42,648 nt of DNA from JAWLHA01 sp041690535 (GTDB lineage: Bacteria; Pseudomonadota; Gammaproteobacteria; Thiohalomonadales; Thiohalomonadaceae): positions 1 to 42,648 of the forward strand of contig JAWLHA010000040.1 of the NCBI GenBank assembly GCA_041690535.1. Reading direction: 5' to 3'. Made by a program: the position numbers and the translations under genes. The stretch's first letter is position 1; each line of letters starts with the position of its first letter. Positions 15,171-23,506 of this stretch are shown in pieces. The notes beneath the pieces were generated by a model. The model did no database searches and was not told the origin of the DNA. It worked only from the letters and a program-made list of their open reading frames with translations.

Positions 15171-15364
15171 CGGGTACACGCATCCTGGCCGGGGAGCGGA
15201 TGTAAGTCTTTGAAAGCAGGCCGTCGAGCGTACACTGATGGAAGGTAATCGCCTCTTCGTAATCTTCACTCCCGAACATCTGTCGGTCGTGTTCGCTGCG
15301 CATCTGCTTTCAAGGAGTTGCATCGCTCAGAGCACGGCCGTGAGGTGAGTATGCGTTCGCCCCG
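15171..15364 (+). mobile_element. MITE family 1, copy 5 (intermediate form, 194 bp)
   Basis: The left end is degenerate (CGGGTACACGCATCC); the arms are ATGTAAGTCTTTGAAAGCAG and CTGCTTTCAAGGAGTTGCAT, and the right end GTATGCGTTCGCCCCG. Flanks GGCGCGGGTT (15161-15170) and GGAGCGGGTT (15365-15374) form a 10-bp duplication with one mismatch. It keeps the right internal block of the long form (GTAATCTTCACTCCCGA) but lacks the left block and the GGCCGCATGGACGCGG segment, so it is a third length class. Its divergence suggests an older insertion. Confidence 0.85.
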
Positions 15365-15477
15365 GGAGCGGGTTGCACGGGTTGGGTGTTCCTTGCGGGG
15401 ATCGCGGTGGCAGCGCAGTGCAGGGGCCCGCTGCCGGGTGGGAGTCGCTCGTCAGGGGAGGTCGGCAACGGAGGGCA

Positions 15478-15497
15478 GGGGGCCGTTTGGGGCCCCC
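15478..15497 (-). terminator. Hairpin after the bacteriohemerythrin gene
   Basis: GGGGGCC (15478-15484) and GGCCCCC (15491-15497) form a 7-bp stem with loop GTTTGG, 17 bp beyond the stop codon of the minus-strand hemerythrin gene. No T run follows. Confidence 0.5.
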
Positions 15498-15514
15498 TCG
15501 CGGGGGGGTACCTG

Positions 15515-15946
15515 CTACCAGAACTTGCGCAGCCAGTTCTTCTTGACCCCGTGTTTGGTGAAGTGATTGGAGTAGCGCTTGTCGACCTTGTTGATGTGGT
15601 CGAAAAGCCACTCCTTGAGGAACATGAGGAGCTCCATGCCGACCTGATCGTCGCCAGCTTCAAACTTGTGCTGGAAATCGGTGACCTTGGCAACAATGTT
15701 GTCGTGGATCTGCTTGTGCCCCTCGTATTCCGCATAGTGAAAGATCCGCATCAGGGTCTCTTCCACGGCGAAGTGCACCTTGGTGTAGTCGACGAGTTCC
15801 CGGATGATTGCAGACAATTGCTCGCGTTTTTTCTTGGTGGCGACTGCGTCGTACAACTCATTGATGATCTGAATCAGCCGCTTGTGCTGCTCGTCGATCT
15901 CCTGGATCTCGACGCTGTATTCGTCACTCCACGTAATCATCGGCAT
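15515..15946 (-). CDS. Bacteriohemerythrin
   Basis: A 143-residue single-domain hemerythrin, a four-helix bundle that binds O2 at a non-haem di-iron site. The iron ligands are all visible: His21 (DEQHKRL), His58 and Glu62 (HFAVEE), His77 and His81 (HKQIH), His117 and Asp122 (HINKVD). It probably stores, delivers or senses oxygen in the cytoplasm. GGAGGG precedes the ATG. The 125 bp upstream are markedly AT-rich and include TTGACCTTTGTCAT, close to an FNR-type TTGA-N6-TCAA box, which would fit control by oxygen (inference). The gene is monocistronic. Confidence 0.95.
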   Translation of the reverse strand: MPMITWSDEYSVEIQEIDEQHKRLIQIINELYDAVATKKKREQLSAIIRELVDYTKVHFAVEETLMRIFHYAEYEGHKQIHDNIVAKVTDFQHKFEAGDDQVGMELLMFLKEWLFDHINKVDKRYSNHFTKHGVKKNWLRKFW

Positions 15947-16283
15947 TGATTTACCCTCCTTGTTCTATCTACCTGGTGGATGAACATTCTTTAATTATTA
16001 TCAATCGAATGATTGTCCACTTGTTTTGTATAGGCATATATGACAAAGGTCAATGATCGGATGGTCCGAGCGTTATGCAGATCGCGCATTTTTCGACAGT
16101 GGAGAGGCATGATTTAACTCCTCATGGGGTTTGGGGTAACGAGTTCAAGAAGTCTAAGCAAGAGCTGTTCCAACAATATGACAAAGGTGGGTCGCTCTCT
16201 TTCGGTGTGAAGCCGGGGGCGTGGCTTGCCCACTTCGCCTGCCGGGCCTTGGTCCGGTGCCGTGCAAGTCGAGGGGGCTGAGC
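15947..16283. other. AT-rich intergenic region, with an FNR-like box
   Basis: TGACAAAGGTCAA (16041-16053) reads on the minus strand as TTGACCTTTGTCA, close to an FNR/CRP-family half-site pair, about 100 bp before the hemerythrin start. The 13-bp word ATATGACAAAGGT occurs at 16038-16050 and again at 16176-16188. A short open frame from 16075 has no ribosome binding site or recognisable domain. Confidence 0.4.
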
Positions 16284-16787
16284 ATGGAGGTGCTGTTCGT
16301 GAGGCATGGCAGGGCCGGCAACCCACAGGTATTCGCCCGCACCGGCAAACCCGACGATGTCAGGCCCCTCACCGAGGAGGGACGCCGCCGCATCCAGAAA
16401 GCAGGCCGCGGCCTGATTCGACTGATCCCCGAGGTGAGCATGATCGCCTCCAGTCCCCTCCTGCGGGCCCTGCAGACGGCCACCTGTCTTGGGGAGGTGT
16501 TCGGGAGGGAGCCGCTGGCGCTGCCGCAGTTGCGCCCCGGGGCTGAGCCGACCGCCATCTTCCGCTGGCTGGCAGATGTCTCCGGGAGCGTGGCCCTGGT
16601 CGGACACGCACCTTTCCTGGGGCGGGCGATCAGCGTGGCACTGGCGGGCGAAGGGTACAGCTTCGTGCCCCTGAAGAGGGGGGCGGCCTGTCTGCTGCGC
16701 TTTTCCGGAGCAGTTCGGCCGGGGCAGGCCGAACTACAGTGGCTGCTGACAGCCAGGCAGTTGGGCTATATCGCCGAGGCATCCTGA
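16284..16787 (+). CDS. sixA: SixA-type phosphohistidine phosphatase
   Basis: A 167-residue histidine phosphatase of the SixA group, which removes phosphate from phosphohistidine on phosphorelay or PTS-type proteins. LFVRHGRAGNP with catalytic His8 is the RHG motif, SPLLRALQTA the second arginine motif, and LVGHAPFLG carries the second catalytic histidine. The ATG at 16284 was chosen because GAGGGGG lies just upstream and the motif begins at once. It lies 82 bp before ppx on the same strand. A role tied to polyphosphate is suggested only by this linkage. Confidence 0.88.
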   Translation: MEVLFVRHGRAGNPQVFARTGKPDDVRPLTEEGRRRIQKAGRGLIRLIPEVSMIASSPLLRALQTATCLGEVFGREPLALPQLRPGAEPTAIFRWLADVSGSVALVGHAPFLGRAISVALAGEGYSFVPLKRGAACLLRFSGAVRPGQAELQWLLTARQLGYIAEAS

Positions 16788-16869
16788 GCCCCCGGGCTAC
16801 CCGGCGCCCCGAAGTTGATTGGCCGATCACACCCCTTTACCATGGCGCGAGCCAGCTTAGGGGAGAACA

Positions 16870-18375
16870 ATGGAAGAGATCACGGATCACCCGTCGTCCC
16901 ACATCGCCGCCGTAGACCTCGGTTCCAATAGCTTCCACATGATCGTGGCCCAGCCCCTGGGGGCCGACGTTCGTATCCTCGATCGCATTCGAGAGCCGAT
17001 CCGGCTTGCCGCCGGACTGGATGGCGAGAACGCTCTCGCCGAAGAGGCTCGCCGGCGTGCGCTGGCTTGTCTGGCGCGGTTCGGACAGCGCCTCCGGGGG
17101 TTGCCGCCGGGCAGCGTCCGGGCGGTGGGGACCAATACCCTGCGCAAGGCGCGCAGTACCCACTCCTTCCTTGAGGAGGCCTCCGAGGCCCTTGGCCACC
17201 CCATCGAGGTGATCGCCGGGCGGGAGGAGGCGCGCCTGATCTATCTGGGGGTCTCCCATAGCCTGCCCGTCTTGCACGAGCCGCGCCTGGTCGTGGACAT
17301 CGGGGGCGGAAGTACCGAGATCATCATCGGTCGGCACTTCGAGTCCATGCACATGGAGAGCCTGTACATGGGCTGCGTCAGCGCGAGTCAAGCCCATTTT
17401 CCCAGGGGGGGGATCACTGCCGCGGCCATGGAGCAGGCGATCATCGCCGCGCGGCTGGAGCTGCAGCCGGTGGAACACGCCTTCCGGCGGCTTGGGTGGG
17501 CGGAGGCTATAGGGGCGTCTGGGACCATTCGGGCGGTGGGCGAGGTGGTGCGTGCCATGGGATGGTGCAGCGACGGCATCACCCTGGATTCGCTGCACCA
17601 GCTTGTGGCAGCCCTCATCGCCGCCGGGCGGGTGGAGCGCCTTGCCCTGGCGGGGCTAAAGGAGGAGAGGGCGCCGGTGTTTGCCGGCGGCGTGGCGGTG
17701 CTCCTCGCCGTCTTCGAGGCCCTCGGGATCGAACGGATGCACGTCTCCGACTGGGCGCTTCGGGAGGGGCTGCTGTTCGATCTCATCGGTCGCATTCGCC
17801 ACGAGGACGTGCGCGAGCGCACCATTGCCGCCCTGTGCGAGCGCTATCACGTGGATCGCGAACAGGCCCAGCGAGTCGAGGGGACGGCCCGGCGGCTGTT
17901 GGCCAAGGTCGCGGCCGGCTGGGCGTTGGGGGAGGAGGAGGCGGAAAACCTGCTCGGCTGGTCGGCTCGGCTGCATGAGATTGGGTTGGCCATTGCCCAC
18001 AATCAATACCACAAGCACGGGGCCTATCTGCTGGAGAACTCCGACTTGCCCGGTTTTTCCCGTGGGGAACAGAAACTGCTTTCAATCCTGGTACGCAGTC
18101 ACCGGCGCAAGTTTCCCACGGCCGATTTCAAGGAGTTGCGCCGCGAACAGATGCAGCGAATCCTGCGCCTCGCGGTGGTCCTGCGCCTTGCGGTGTTGAT
18201 GCACCGCAGCCGCAGCGACGCCGTGATCCCGACCATAGGCGTTGTCGCCGACGGCAAGTCCCTCTCCCTCCGTTTTCCGGAGGGTTGGCTCGACGCCCAC
18301 CCGCTCACCGTGGCCGATCTCGAGCGGGAGGCGGGTTTCCTGAAGGCGGGGAAGTTGAAGCTGAACTTCAGCTGA
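16870..18375 (+). CDS. ppx: Exopolyphosphatase / guanosine-5'-triphosphate,3'-diphosphate phosphatase (Ppx/GppA)
   Basis: A 501-residue member of the ASKHA-fold Ppx/GppA family, which releases phosphate from polyphosphate ends or hydrolyses pppGpp to ppGpp. AAVDLGSNSFHMIVA is the phosphate-1 motif, RAVGTNTLRKA and VIAGREEARLIYLG follow, and VVDIGGGSTEII is the phosphate-2 motif. The second half (from about 310) carries the C-terminal HD-like helical domain with HEIGLAIAHNQYHKHGAYLLENSD. The length suits Ppx. GGGGAGA precedes the ATG. The gene is convergent with ppk; a GAGRTACGAG-type repeat lies between them. Confidence 0.93.
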   Translation: MEEITDHPSSHIAAVDLGSNSFHMIVAQPLGADVRILDRIREPIRLAAGLDGENALAEEARRRALACLARFGQRLRGLPPGSVRAVGTNTLRKARSTHSFLEEASEALGHPIEVIAGREEARLIYLGVSHSLPVLHEPRLVVDIGGGSTEIIIGRHFESMHMESLYMGCVSASQAHFPRGGITAAAMEQAIIAARLELQPVEHAFRRLGWAEAIGASGTIRAVGEVVRAMGWCSDGITLDSLHQLVAALIAAGRVERLALAGLKEERAPVFAGGVAVLLAVFEALGIERMHVSDWALREGLLFDLIGRIRHEDVRERTIAALCERYHVDREQAQRVEGTARRLLAKVAAGWALGEEEAENLLGWSARLHEIGLAIAHNQYHKHGAYLLENSDLPGFSRGEQKLLSILVRSHRRKFPTADFKELRREQMQRILRLAVVLRLAVLMHRSRSDAVIPTIGVVADGKSLSLRFPEGWLDAHPLTVADLEREAGFLKAGKLKLNFS

Positions 18376-18469
18376 TTGGGAGCCCACCACGGCGACGGGC
18401 CCTGCAGGGAGAGATATCAGTGCGTCAGTCACCAGGTACGAGGGGGTTGAGTCGCCCCTCGCCTGCGGG
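18376..18469. other. Convergent ppx/ppk spacer with GAGRTACGAG-type fragment
   Basis: A 94-bp spacer containing GGTACGAGGGGG (from about 18434) followed by CGCCCCTCGCC, a weak inverted pair. The same word type lies in the encapsulin/HMA spacer and at marC/tesA. Confidence 0.4.
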
Positions 18470-20545
18470 CTACGCCTCGCCGGTCAGCTCCGCCAGCAGG
18501 GTGGCCTGGGCGCTGCGTGCCGGCTCCCCTGGAGCGGGCTCGAGCCGCCTGTAGGTGCCGTCGCTCTGCAGCTCCCACGCCTGGACGTTGTCGGCCAGGT
18601 AGTAATTCAGCTCGGTCAGCACCCGCTCCCTCAGGCTCTTCTCTTCGATGGGGAAGCAGGTCTCCACCCGGTGATGGAGATTGCGATCCATCCAGTCGGC
18701 GCTGGAGCCGAATACCTCCTCCTTGCCGTCGTTGTGGAAGTAGAACACCCGGGTGTGCTCCAGGAAGCGTCCCACGATGGAGCGCACCCGGATGTTGTCC
18801 GAGACGCCCGGGACCCCGGGGCGCAGGCAGCAGACCCCCCGCACGATGAGGTCAATCTTCACCCCGGCCTGGGAGGCGCGGTAGAGGGCCCGGATCACCT
18901 GCTTCTCCACCACTGCGTTCATCTTGGCGATGATGCGCCCTGGCCGCCCCTGCTCGGCCAGTTCGGTCTCCCGCTCGATACGCTCCAGAATGCCGGAGTG
19001 GAGGGTGAAGGGTGATTGAAGCAGCTTGTTGAGCTTGCTGCTGCGCCCCAGGCTGGTGAGCTGGAGGAAGATGTGGTGCACATCCTCGCCGATCTCCTCC
19101 CGGCAGGTGAGCAGCCCGTAGTCGGTGTAGAGGCGGGCGGTGCGGGCGTGGTAGTTGCCGGTGCCCAGATGCACATAGTGGCGCAGTTTTCCGCCTTCGC
19201 GGCGGATCACCAACAGCATTTTGGCGTGGGTCTTGTACCCCACGACCCCATAGACCACGTGGGCGCCGGCCTCCTGGAGCCGGTTGGCCAGGGCGATATT
19301 CGCCTCCTCGTCAAACCGCGCCCGCAATTCGACCACCACGGTCACCTCCTTGCCGGCGCGGGCGGCGTCGACCAGGGCATCCACCACGGCGGAGTCCGGT
19401 CCGGTGCGGTAGAGGGTCTGCTTGATGGCCAGCACCTGTGGATCGGCGGCGGCCTGGCGCAAGAAGTCGATCACAGGTACGAAGGATTCGAAGGGGTGGT
19501 GCAGCAGCAGGTCGCCTTTGGCGATGGCCTGGAAGATGTTTCCCGCCCGGGCCAGCCGCGGCGGCAGGCTGGGCGTGAAGGAGGGGAACTTGAGGTCGGG
19601 GCGGTCGACGAGGTCGGGGAGGGCCATGAGGCGGTTGAGATTCACCGGCCCGTTGTCCATGAAGAGGTCGTCGGACTTGAGTTCGAATTGCGCCAGCAGG
19701 AAGTCTGCGACCTCGGCGGGGCAGTTGTCGGCCACCTCCAGGCGGACCTCGTCACCGTAACGGCGCGAAGACAACTCCCCCTCGACGGCCCGCAGCAGAT
19801 CTTCCACCTCCTCCTCGTCCACGAACAGGTCCGAGTTGCGGGTCACCCGGAATTGATAGCACCCCTTGACCTTCATCCCGGGGAAGAGGTCATCCACATG
19901 GGCGTGGATGATGGAGGAGAGAAACACAAAGTCGTGGGGACCGCTGTCGCACTCCCGGGGCAGCCGGATGAGCCGCGGCAGGGCCCGGGGCGCCTGCACA
20001 ATGGCCATGCCGCTGTTGCGGCCGAAGGCGTCCTTTCCCTTGAGCGAGACGATGAAGTTGAGGCTCTTGTTCAGAATGCGCGGAAAAGGGTGCGCCGGAT
20101 CGAGCCCCAGCGGACTGAGCACCGGGGCCAACTCATCCTCGAAGTAGTCGCGTACCCAATCGGCTTGCTTGCTGTTCCAGTCGCCCCGTTTGACGAAACG
20201 GATCTGCTCCTGCTCCAGGGCCGGGAGGAGCACCTCATTGAGCACCCGGTATTGCTCGGCCACCAGGGCGTGGGCCTGGCCGCTGATCTGTCTGAGCGCC
20301 TCGGCCGGTGACATGTTGTCAGGTCCGGCCTGCACCGATTCGGAGGCGGCCTTCTGCATCAGGCCCGCCACGCGGATCTCGAAGAACTCGTCAAGGTTCG
20401 AGCCGGAGATGCAGAGGAACTTCAAACGCTCCAGAAGCGGAATGGAAGGGTCCTTGGCCTGTTGCAGGACACGGGAATTGAACTCGAGCAGGCTCAGCTC
20501 GCGATTGATGTAAAGCTCGGGTTGTCTCAGGTCAATGGTATCCAT
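18470..20545 (-). CDS. ppk: Polyphosphate kinase 1
   Basis: PPK1 reversibly makes inorganic polyphosphate from ATP. With 691 residues it has the full family length: an N-terminal domain (YINRELSLLEFNSRVL at 12-27), a head domain, and two C-terminal phospholipase-D-like domains. KTHAKMLLVIRREGG contains the autophosphorylated His440 (E. coli His435 by alignment), and YVHLGTGNYHARTARLYTDYGLLT follows it. The start MDTIDLRQPELYINRE was chosen by homology; the frame runs on upstream into the MITE at 20667-20832. It is convergent with ppx, so the synthesising and degrading enzymes are neighbours but not co-transcribed. Confidence 0.96.
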   Translation of the reverse strand: MDTIDLRQPELYINRELSLLEFNSRVLQQAKDPSIPLLERLKFLCISGSNLDEFFEIRVAGLMQKAASESVQAGPDNMSPAEALRQISGQAHALVAEQYRVLNEVLLPALEQEQIRFVKRGDWNSKQADWVRDYFEDELAPVLSPLGLDPAHPFPRILNKSLNFIVSLKGKDAFGRNSGMAIVQAPRALPRLIRLPRECDSGPHDFVFLSSIIHAHVDDLFPGMKVKGCYQFRVTRNSDLFVDEEEVEDLLRAVEGELSSRRYGDEVRLEVADNCPAEVADFLLAQFELKSDDLFMDNGPVNLNRLMALPDLVDRPDLKFPSFTPSLPPRLARAGNIFQAIAKGDLLLHHPFESFVPVIDFLRQAAADPQVLAIKQTLYRTGPDSAVVDALVDAARAGKEVTVVVELRARFDEEANIALANRLQEAGAHVVYGVVGYKTHAKMLLVIRREGGKLRHYVHLGTGNYHARTARLYTDYGLLTCREEIGEDVHHIFLQLTSLGRSSKLNKLLQSPFTLHSGILERIERETELAEQGRPGRIIAKMNAVVEKQVIRALYRASQAGVKIDLIVRGVCCLRPGVPGVSDNIRVRSIVGRFLEHTRVFYFHNDGKEEVFGSSADWMDRNLHHRVETCFPIEEKSLRERVLTELNYYLADNVQAWELQSDGTYRRLEPAPGEPARSAQATLLAELTGEA

Positions 20546-20666
20546 GGATTTCGCACCCGACGGGCAGAGAAAAGCCGGCAATCCTAATCGGCCAATGTGA
20601 CATTTTCGGGTCACACACACCTTGATGCTACGGTAGCCCCGTACGCCTGACAACACCCGTTGGTCA

Positions 20667-20832
20667 CAGGGTAAACGCATACTTACCCAAGAGCGATGTA
20701 AGTCCTTGAAAGCAGGTCGTCGGCCGCATGGACGCGGCCGTCGAGCGTACATGGACGTATTGACAGCGTACCTGCTTTCAAGGACTTACATCGCTCACAG
20801 CACGGCCGTGACGTAAGTATGCGTTTACCCTG
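20667..20832 (+). mobile_element. MITE family 1, copy 6 (short form, best-preserved ends)
   Basis: A 166-bp type copy with left end CAGGGTAAACGCATACTTAC and right end GTAAGTATGCGTTTACCCTG, which are perfect complements over 20 bp. Inside them a second inverted pair begins GAGCGATGTAAGTCCTTGAA and ends TTCAAGGACTTACATCGCTC, extending for 27 bp. It is flanked by a perfect 10-bp duplication CCGTTGGTCA (20657-20666 and 20833-20842). It lies between the divergent ppk and LPP20 genes, so it sits in both upstream regions; a TTGACA hexamer occurs inside it (20760-20765). Confidence 0.95.
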
Positions 20833-20989
20833 CCGTTGGTCAATGCCGCATCGAATCGGTTGCCGGGGGGCTGTATATGTGGCGAGGGATGCGCAATCAA
20901 TCGTTGACAATGCCGATGGTGTTCTTTTGAATTGGACGGCGTGGGCAACCACACGGACCTTCACCTTAGATACTCCCGAGGAGCATCCC

Positions 20990-21556
20990 ATGAGAATCCG
21001 CCTTCCACTCTTCGCCGTTCTCCCCCTCGTTCTGGCGGGCCTGGTCGCGTGCAGCAGCAAGACCGTGGTCGAAAGCGACCTGGGCGTGCGTGGCGCGCCG
21101 GATTGGGTCAACGAAGGATCCCAGGCCCTCAACGACCGCGACGGGCGCCTGTTCCATGGTGTGGGCCAGGCCGAGGCCATGGGCAATACCTCGCTACAGC
21201 TCTCCACCGCCGACAACCGGGCCCGGGCGGAGGTCGCCCGCGTATTGACCTCCTATCTCGATGTGGTCGGCAGCGATTACATGGCGGCTACCGGCAGCGG
21301 CGGTGACGCTGCGGCGCAGCAGGCGGTCTCACAATCCATTCGCAACCTGACCAACATCAACCTCAGCGGGGCCCGCATCATTGCCCGCTGGAAGGACAAA
21401 AAGAGCGGGACCGTCTATTCGCTCGCCGAACTCGACATGAAGCAGGTGCAACAGACCCTGGGCCTCACCCAGTCCATGAATGAGGACCTCAGGCGCTACA
21501 TCGCCGAACAGGGCGAGAATGTTTTCGATCGCATGGCAGGGGAGAATCGCCAATGA
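20990..21556 (+). CDS. LPP20-family lipoprotein
   Basis: A 188-residue lipoprotein; the signal peptide MRIRLPLFAVLPLVLAGLVAC ends in lipobox LVAC. The body has LPP20 features: GAPDWVNEG, LFHGVGQAEAMGNTSLQLSTADNRARAEVARVLTSYL, and IIARWKDKKSGTVYSLAELD, the repeated-domain fold that turns trace elements of substrate into no known reaction. The start was chosen because GGAG precedes it and the lipobox fits; the frame stays open upstream into the MITE. It is the first gene of a four-gene operon, overlapping the LpoB gene by 4 bp (ATGA). It likely sits in the outer membrane facing the periplasm. Confidence 0.85.
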   Translation: MRIRLPLFAVLPLVLAGLVACSSKTVVESDLGVRGAPDWVNEGSQALNDRDGRLFHGVGQAEAMGNTSLQLSTADNRARAEVARVLTSYLDVVGSDYMAATGSGGDAAAQQAVSQSIRNLTNINLSGARIIARWKDKKSGTVYSLAELDMKQVQQTLGLTQSMNEDLRRYIAEQGENVFDRMAGENRQ

Positions 21557-22161
21557 AATTCGGCCTGACGCTTTTCAAATGGGCCCTGGTGGGCATGCTC
21601 GCCACGGGGATCGCCGCGTGCAGCACCAAGGTGACACGGCTCGAGAGCGGCGAGGTGCACGACCTCAGCGGGGCCTGGAACGATACCGACTCCCGGCTGG
21701 TTTCCGAGGAGATGGTCAACGACATGCTGAACGGCCCCTGGCTTCAGCGCTTCCGCCAGGGCAACGCGCGGCTCCCCACCATCATCGTGGGCGATATTCG
21801 CAACCTGAGCCACGAACACATCAACGTAGAGACCTTTGTCGCCGACATCGAGCGGGTGCTCATCAACTCGGGGCGGGTGGAGTTCGTCGCCTCCAGGGAA
21901 GAGCGCGGTTCGGTGCGGGAGGAGCGGGCCGATCAGGACATCCACGCCTCGGAGCAGACCCGCAACCCCATGGGGCGGGAGGTGGGGGCCAACCTGATGC
22001 TGCAGGGCACCATCAATACCATCATTGATGCCTCGGGCAAGACCCAGGTTCGTTACTACCAGGTGGACATGACCCTCATCAGCATGGCCGACAACCGCAA
22101 GCTCTGGCTGGGGCAGAAGAAAATCAAGAAGCTGGTGGAGCGCAGCAAGCTGCGCTTCTGA
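21553..22161 (+). CDS. lpoB: Penicillin-binding protein activator LpoB-like lipoprotein
   Basis: A 202-residue lipoprotein with signal peptide and lipobox in MLATGIAAC. DLSGAWNDTDSRLVSEEMVNDML, PTIIVGDIRNLSHEHINVETFVADIERVLINSGRVEFVA and GANLMLQGTINTIID are the LpoB core (COG3417). In enterobacteria LpoB reaches from the outer membrane to activate the peptidoglycan synthase PBP1B. The proline-rich linker that lets E. coli LpoB span the periplasm is short or absent here, so partner and reach may differ. Start overlaps the upstream gene (ATGA); the next gene begins 25 bp later. Confidence 0.88.
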   Translation: MKFGLTLFKWALVGMLATGIAACSTKVTRLESGEVHDLSGAWNDTDSRLVSEEMVNDMLNGPWLQRFRQGNARLPTIIVGDIRNLSHEHINVETFVADIERVLINSGRVEFVASREERGSVREERADQDIHASEQTRNPMGREVGANLMLQGTINTIIDASGKTQVRYYQVDMTLISMADNRKLWLGQKKIKKLVERSKLRF

Positions 22162-22186
22162 CGGCGAATCCAGGGACGCGGACGCA

Positions 22187-23506
22187 ATGGCAGTCGGGCC
22201 GTTTCGCGGCGGGTGGGTAGCCCTTGTGCTGGCGCTGTGGCTCGCCGGCGGTTGCGCCTCCTACAGCGGCTCCTTCTCCTCCATCGAGCGGGAGTTGGCG
22301 GCGCGTCAGCCTGACAAGGCACTGGCCCTTCTGGAAAAACGCCCGTTTTGGGAGCGGGATTCGCTGCTGTTCGCCCTCGATCGGGGAATGTTGCTGCAGA
22401 TGAAAGGCGACTATCGTGCCAGCAACGGCGCCTTCGAAGAGGCCAAGGGGGTTGTCGCCTCGGTCTCGGCCCTGAGTCTGCGGGAACAGGCCCAGAGCCT
22501 GCTGGTGAACGACGCATTTCGCAGTTACGAGGGCGAGCCGTACGAGCAGGTGCTGCTGCACATCGGTGCCATGGTGAACTATCTCGCCCTGGGAGAGACC
22601 GGGGCGGCGCGCGTGGAGGCCCTGCAGGTGGATCTCCGGTTGCGGGAGTTGGCCGACCGACACAGCACGCCGCTGTTTCAGACTGACGGATTCGCCCGCT
22701 ACATGACCGGAGTGGTCTACGAGGCGCATGGTGAACTGGATGATGCCCTGATCGCCTACCGCAAGGCGCACGAGGCCTATCAAGCCCATCAGGAGTACTA
22801 CCCCTTTCCCATCCCGGAGCAGCTCAAACGTGATCTGTTGCGCCTGACCCGGGAGCTGGGGCGAAAGGAGGAGTACCGTCGCTACCGGCAACTCTTCGAC
22901 GATGTCGCGGAGGAGGTGGACGGCTCAGAGACGGGCGAGGTGATTTTCCTGTTGCACAACGGTCTCGCGCCGATGAAGCGGGAGAAGTCGATCATGGAGA
23001 TGATCCCCAAGTCCCAACAACTGGTGCGCGTTTCGCTGCCGTACTATCTGGAGGAGGCTGACCATCGCGCCCACCGCGCCCGCGTGGTGGTGGGAGAGGC
23101 ATCGGCCGTCAGTGAGCCGGTGGAGGATGTGCGGGCCATTGCCAAGGCGACCCTCGCCGAGCACACCCCCGCGATCGTCGCTCGTGCCGTCGCCCGCGCC
23201 ATGGCCAAACACGAACTTTCCCGTAAGGCGAAAAAGGAGAATGCGGTGGCCGGCATGGTGACCAATCTGGCGGGGGTCCTCACCGAAGTGGCCGACACGC
23301 GCAGCTGGATGAGCCTCCCAAGCGAGTATCAGTTGGCCCGCCTGCGCCTCCCGCCCGGGCACTACTCCGCCACCGTGGAGTGGCTCGGCCCCGAAGACCG
23401 GCTGCTGGCGCGCCATGATGCCGTGAGCATCGAGGTCAAGGCCAGGCAAAAGACCTTTCTAACCGACTACTGGATCCCACCGACGACCCGGTCGAGGCCA
23501 CAATGA
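22187..23506 (+). CDS. COG3014-family TPR-like lipoprotein
   Basis: A 439-residue lipoprotein with lipobox LAGGC (Cys23). The N-terminal half contains helical TPR-like repeats: LALLEKRPFWERDSLLFALDRGMLLQMKGDYRASNGAFEEAK and YMTGVVYEAHGELDDALIAYRKAHEAYQ. The C-terminal half includes VIFLLHNGLAPMKREKSI and DTRSWMSLPSEYQLARLRLPPGHY, features I associate with the uncharacterised COG3014 family. It overlaps the next gene by 4 bp (ATGA), so expression is coupled. The function is unknown; the operon suggests an outer-membrane assembly with LpoB. Confidence 0.8.
   Translation: MAVGPFRGGWVALVLALWLAGGCASYSGSFSSIERELAARQPDKALALLEKRPFWERDSLLFALDRGMLLQMKGDYRASNGAFEEAKGVVASVSALSLREQAQSLLVNDAFRSYEGEPYEQVLLHIGAMVNYLALGETGAARVEALQVDLRLRELADRHSTPLFQTDGFARYMTGVVYEAHGELDDALIAYRKAHEAYQAHQEYYPFPIPEQLKRDLLRLTRELGRKEEYRRYRQLFDDVAEEVDGSETGEVIFLLHNGLAPMKREKSIMEMIPKSQQLVRVSLPYYLEEADHRAHRARVVVGEASAVSEPVEDVRAIAKATLAEHTPAIVARAVARAMAKHELSRKAKKENAVAGMVTNLAGVLTEVADTRSWMSLPSEYQLARLRLPPGHYSATVEWLGPEDRLLARHDAVSIEVKARQKTFLTDYWIPPTTRSRPQ

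Noticed and set aside
16038..16188. 13-bp direct repeat ATATGACAAAGGT at 16038 and 16176
   Set aside because: Two copies only, no symmetry between them and no element boundary. Possibly chance in an AT-rich stretch.
16075..16281. 68-residue open frame before sixA
   Set aside because: No ribosome binding site, no recognisable domain, and it runs through the sixA leader.
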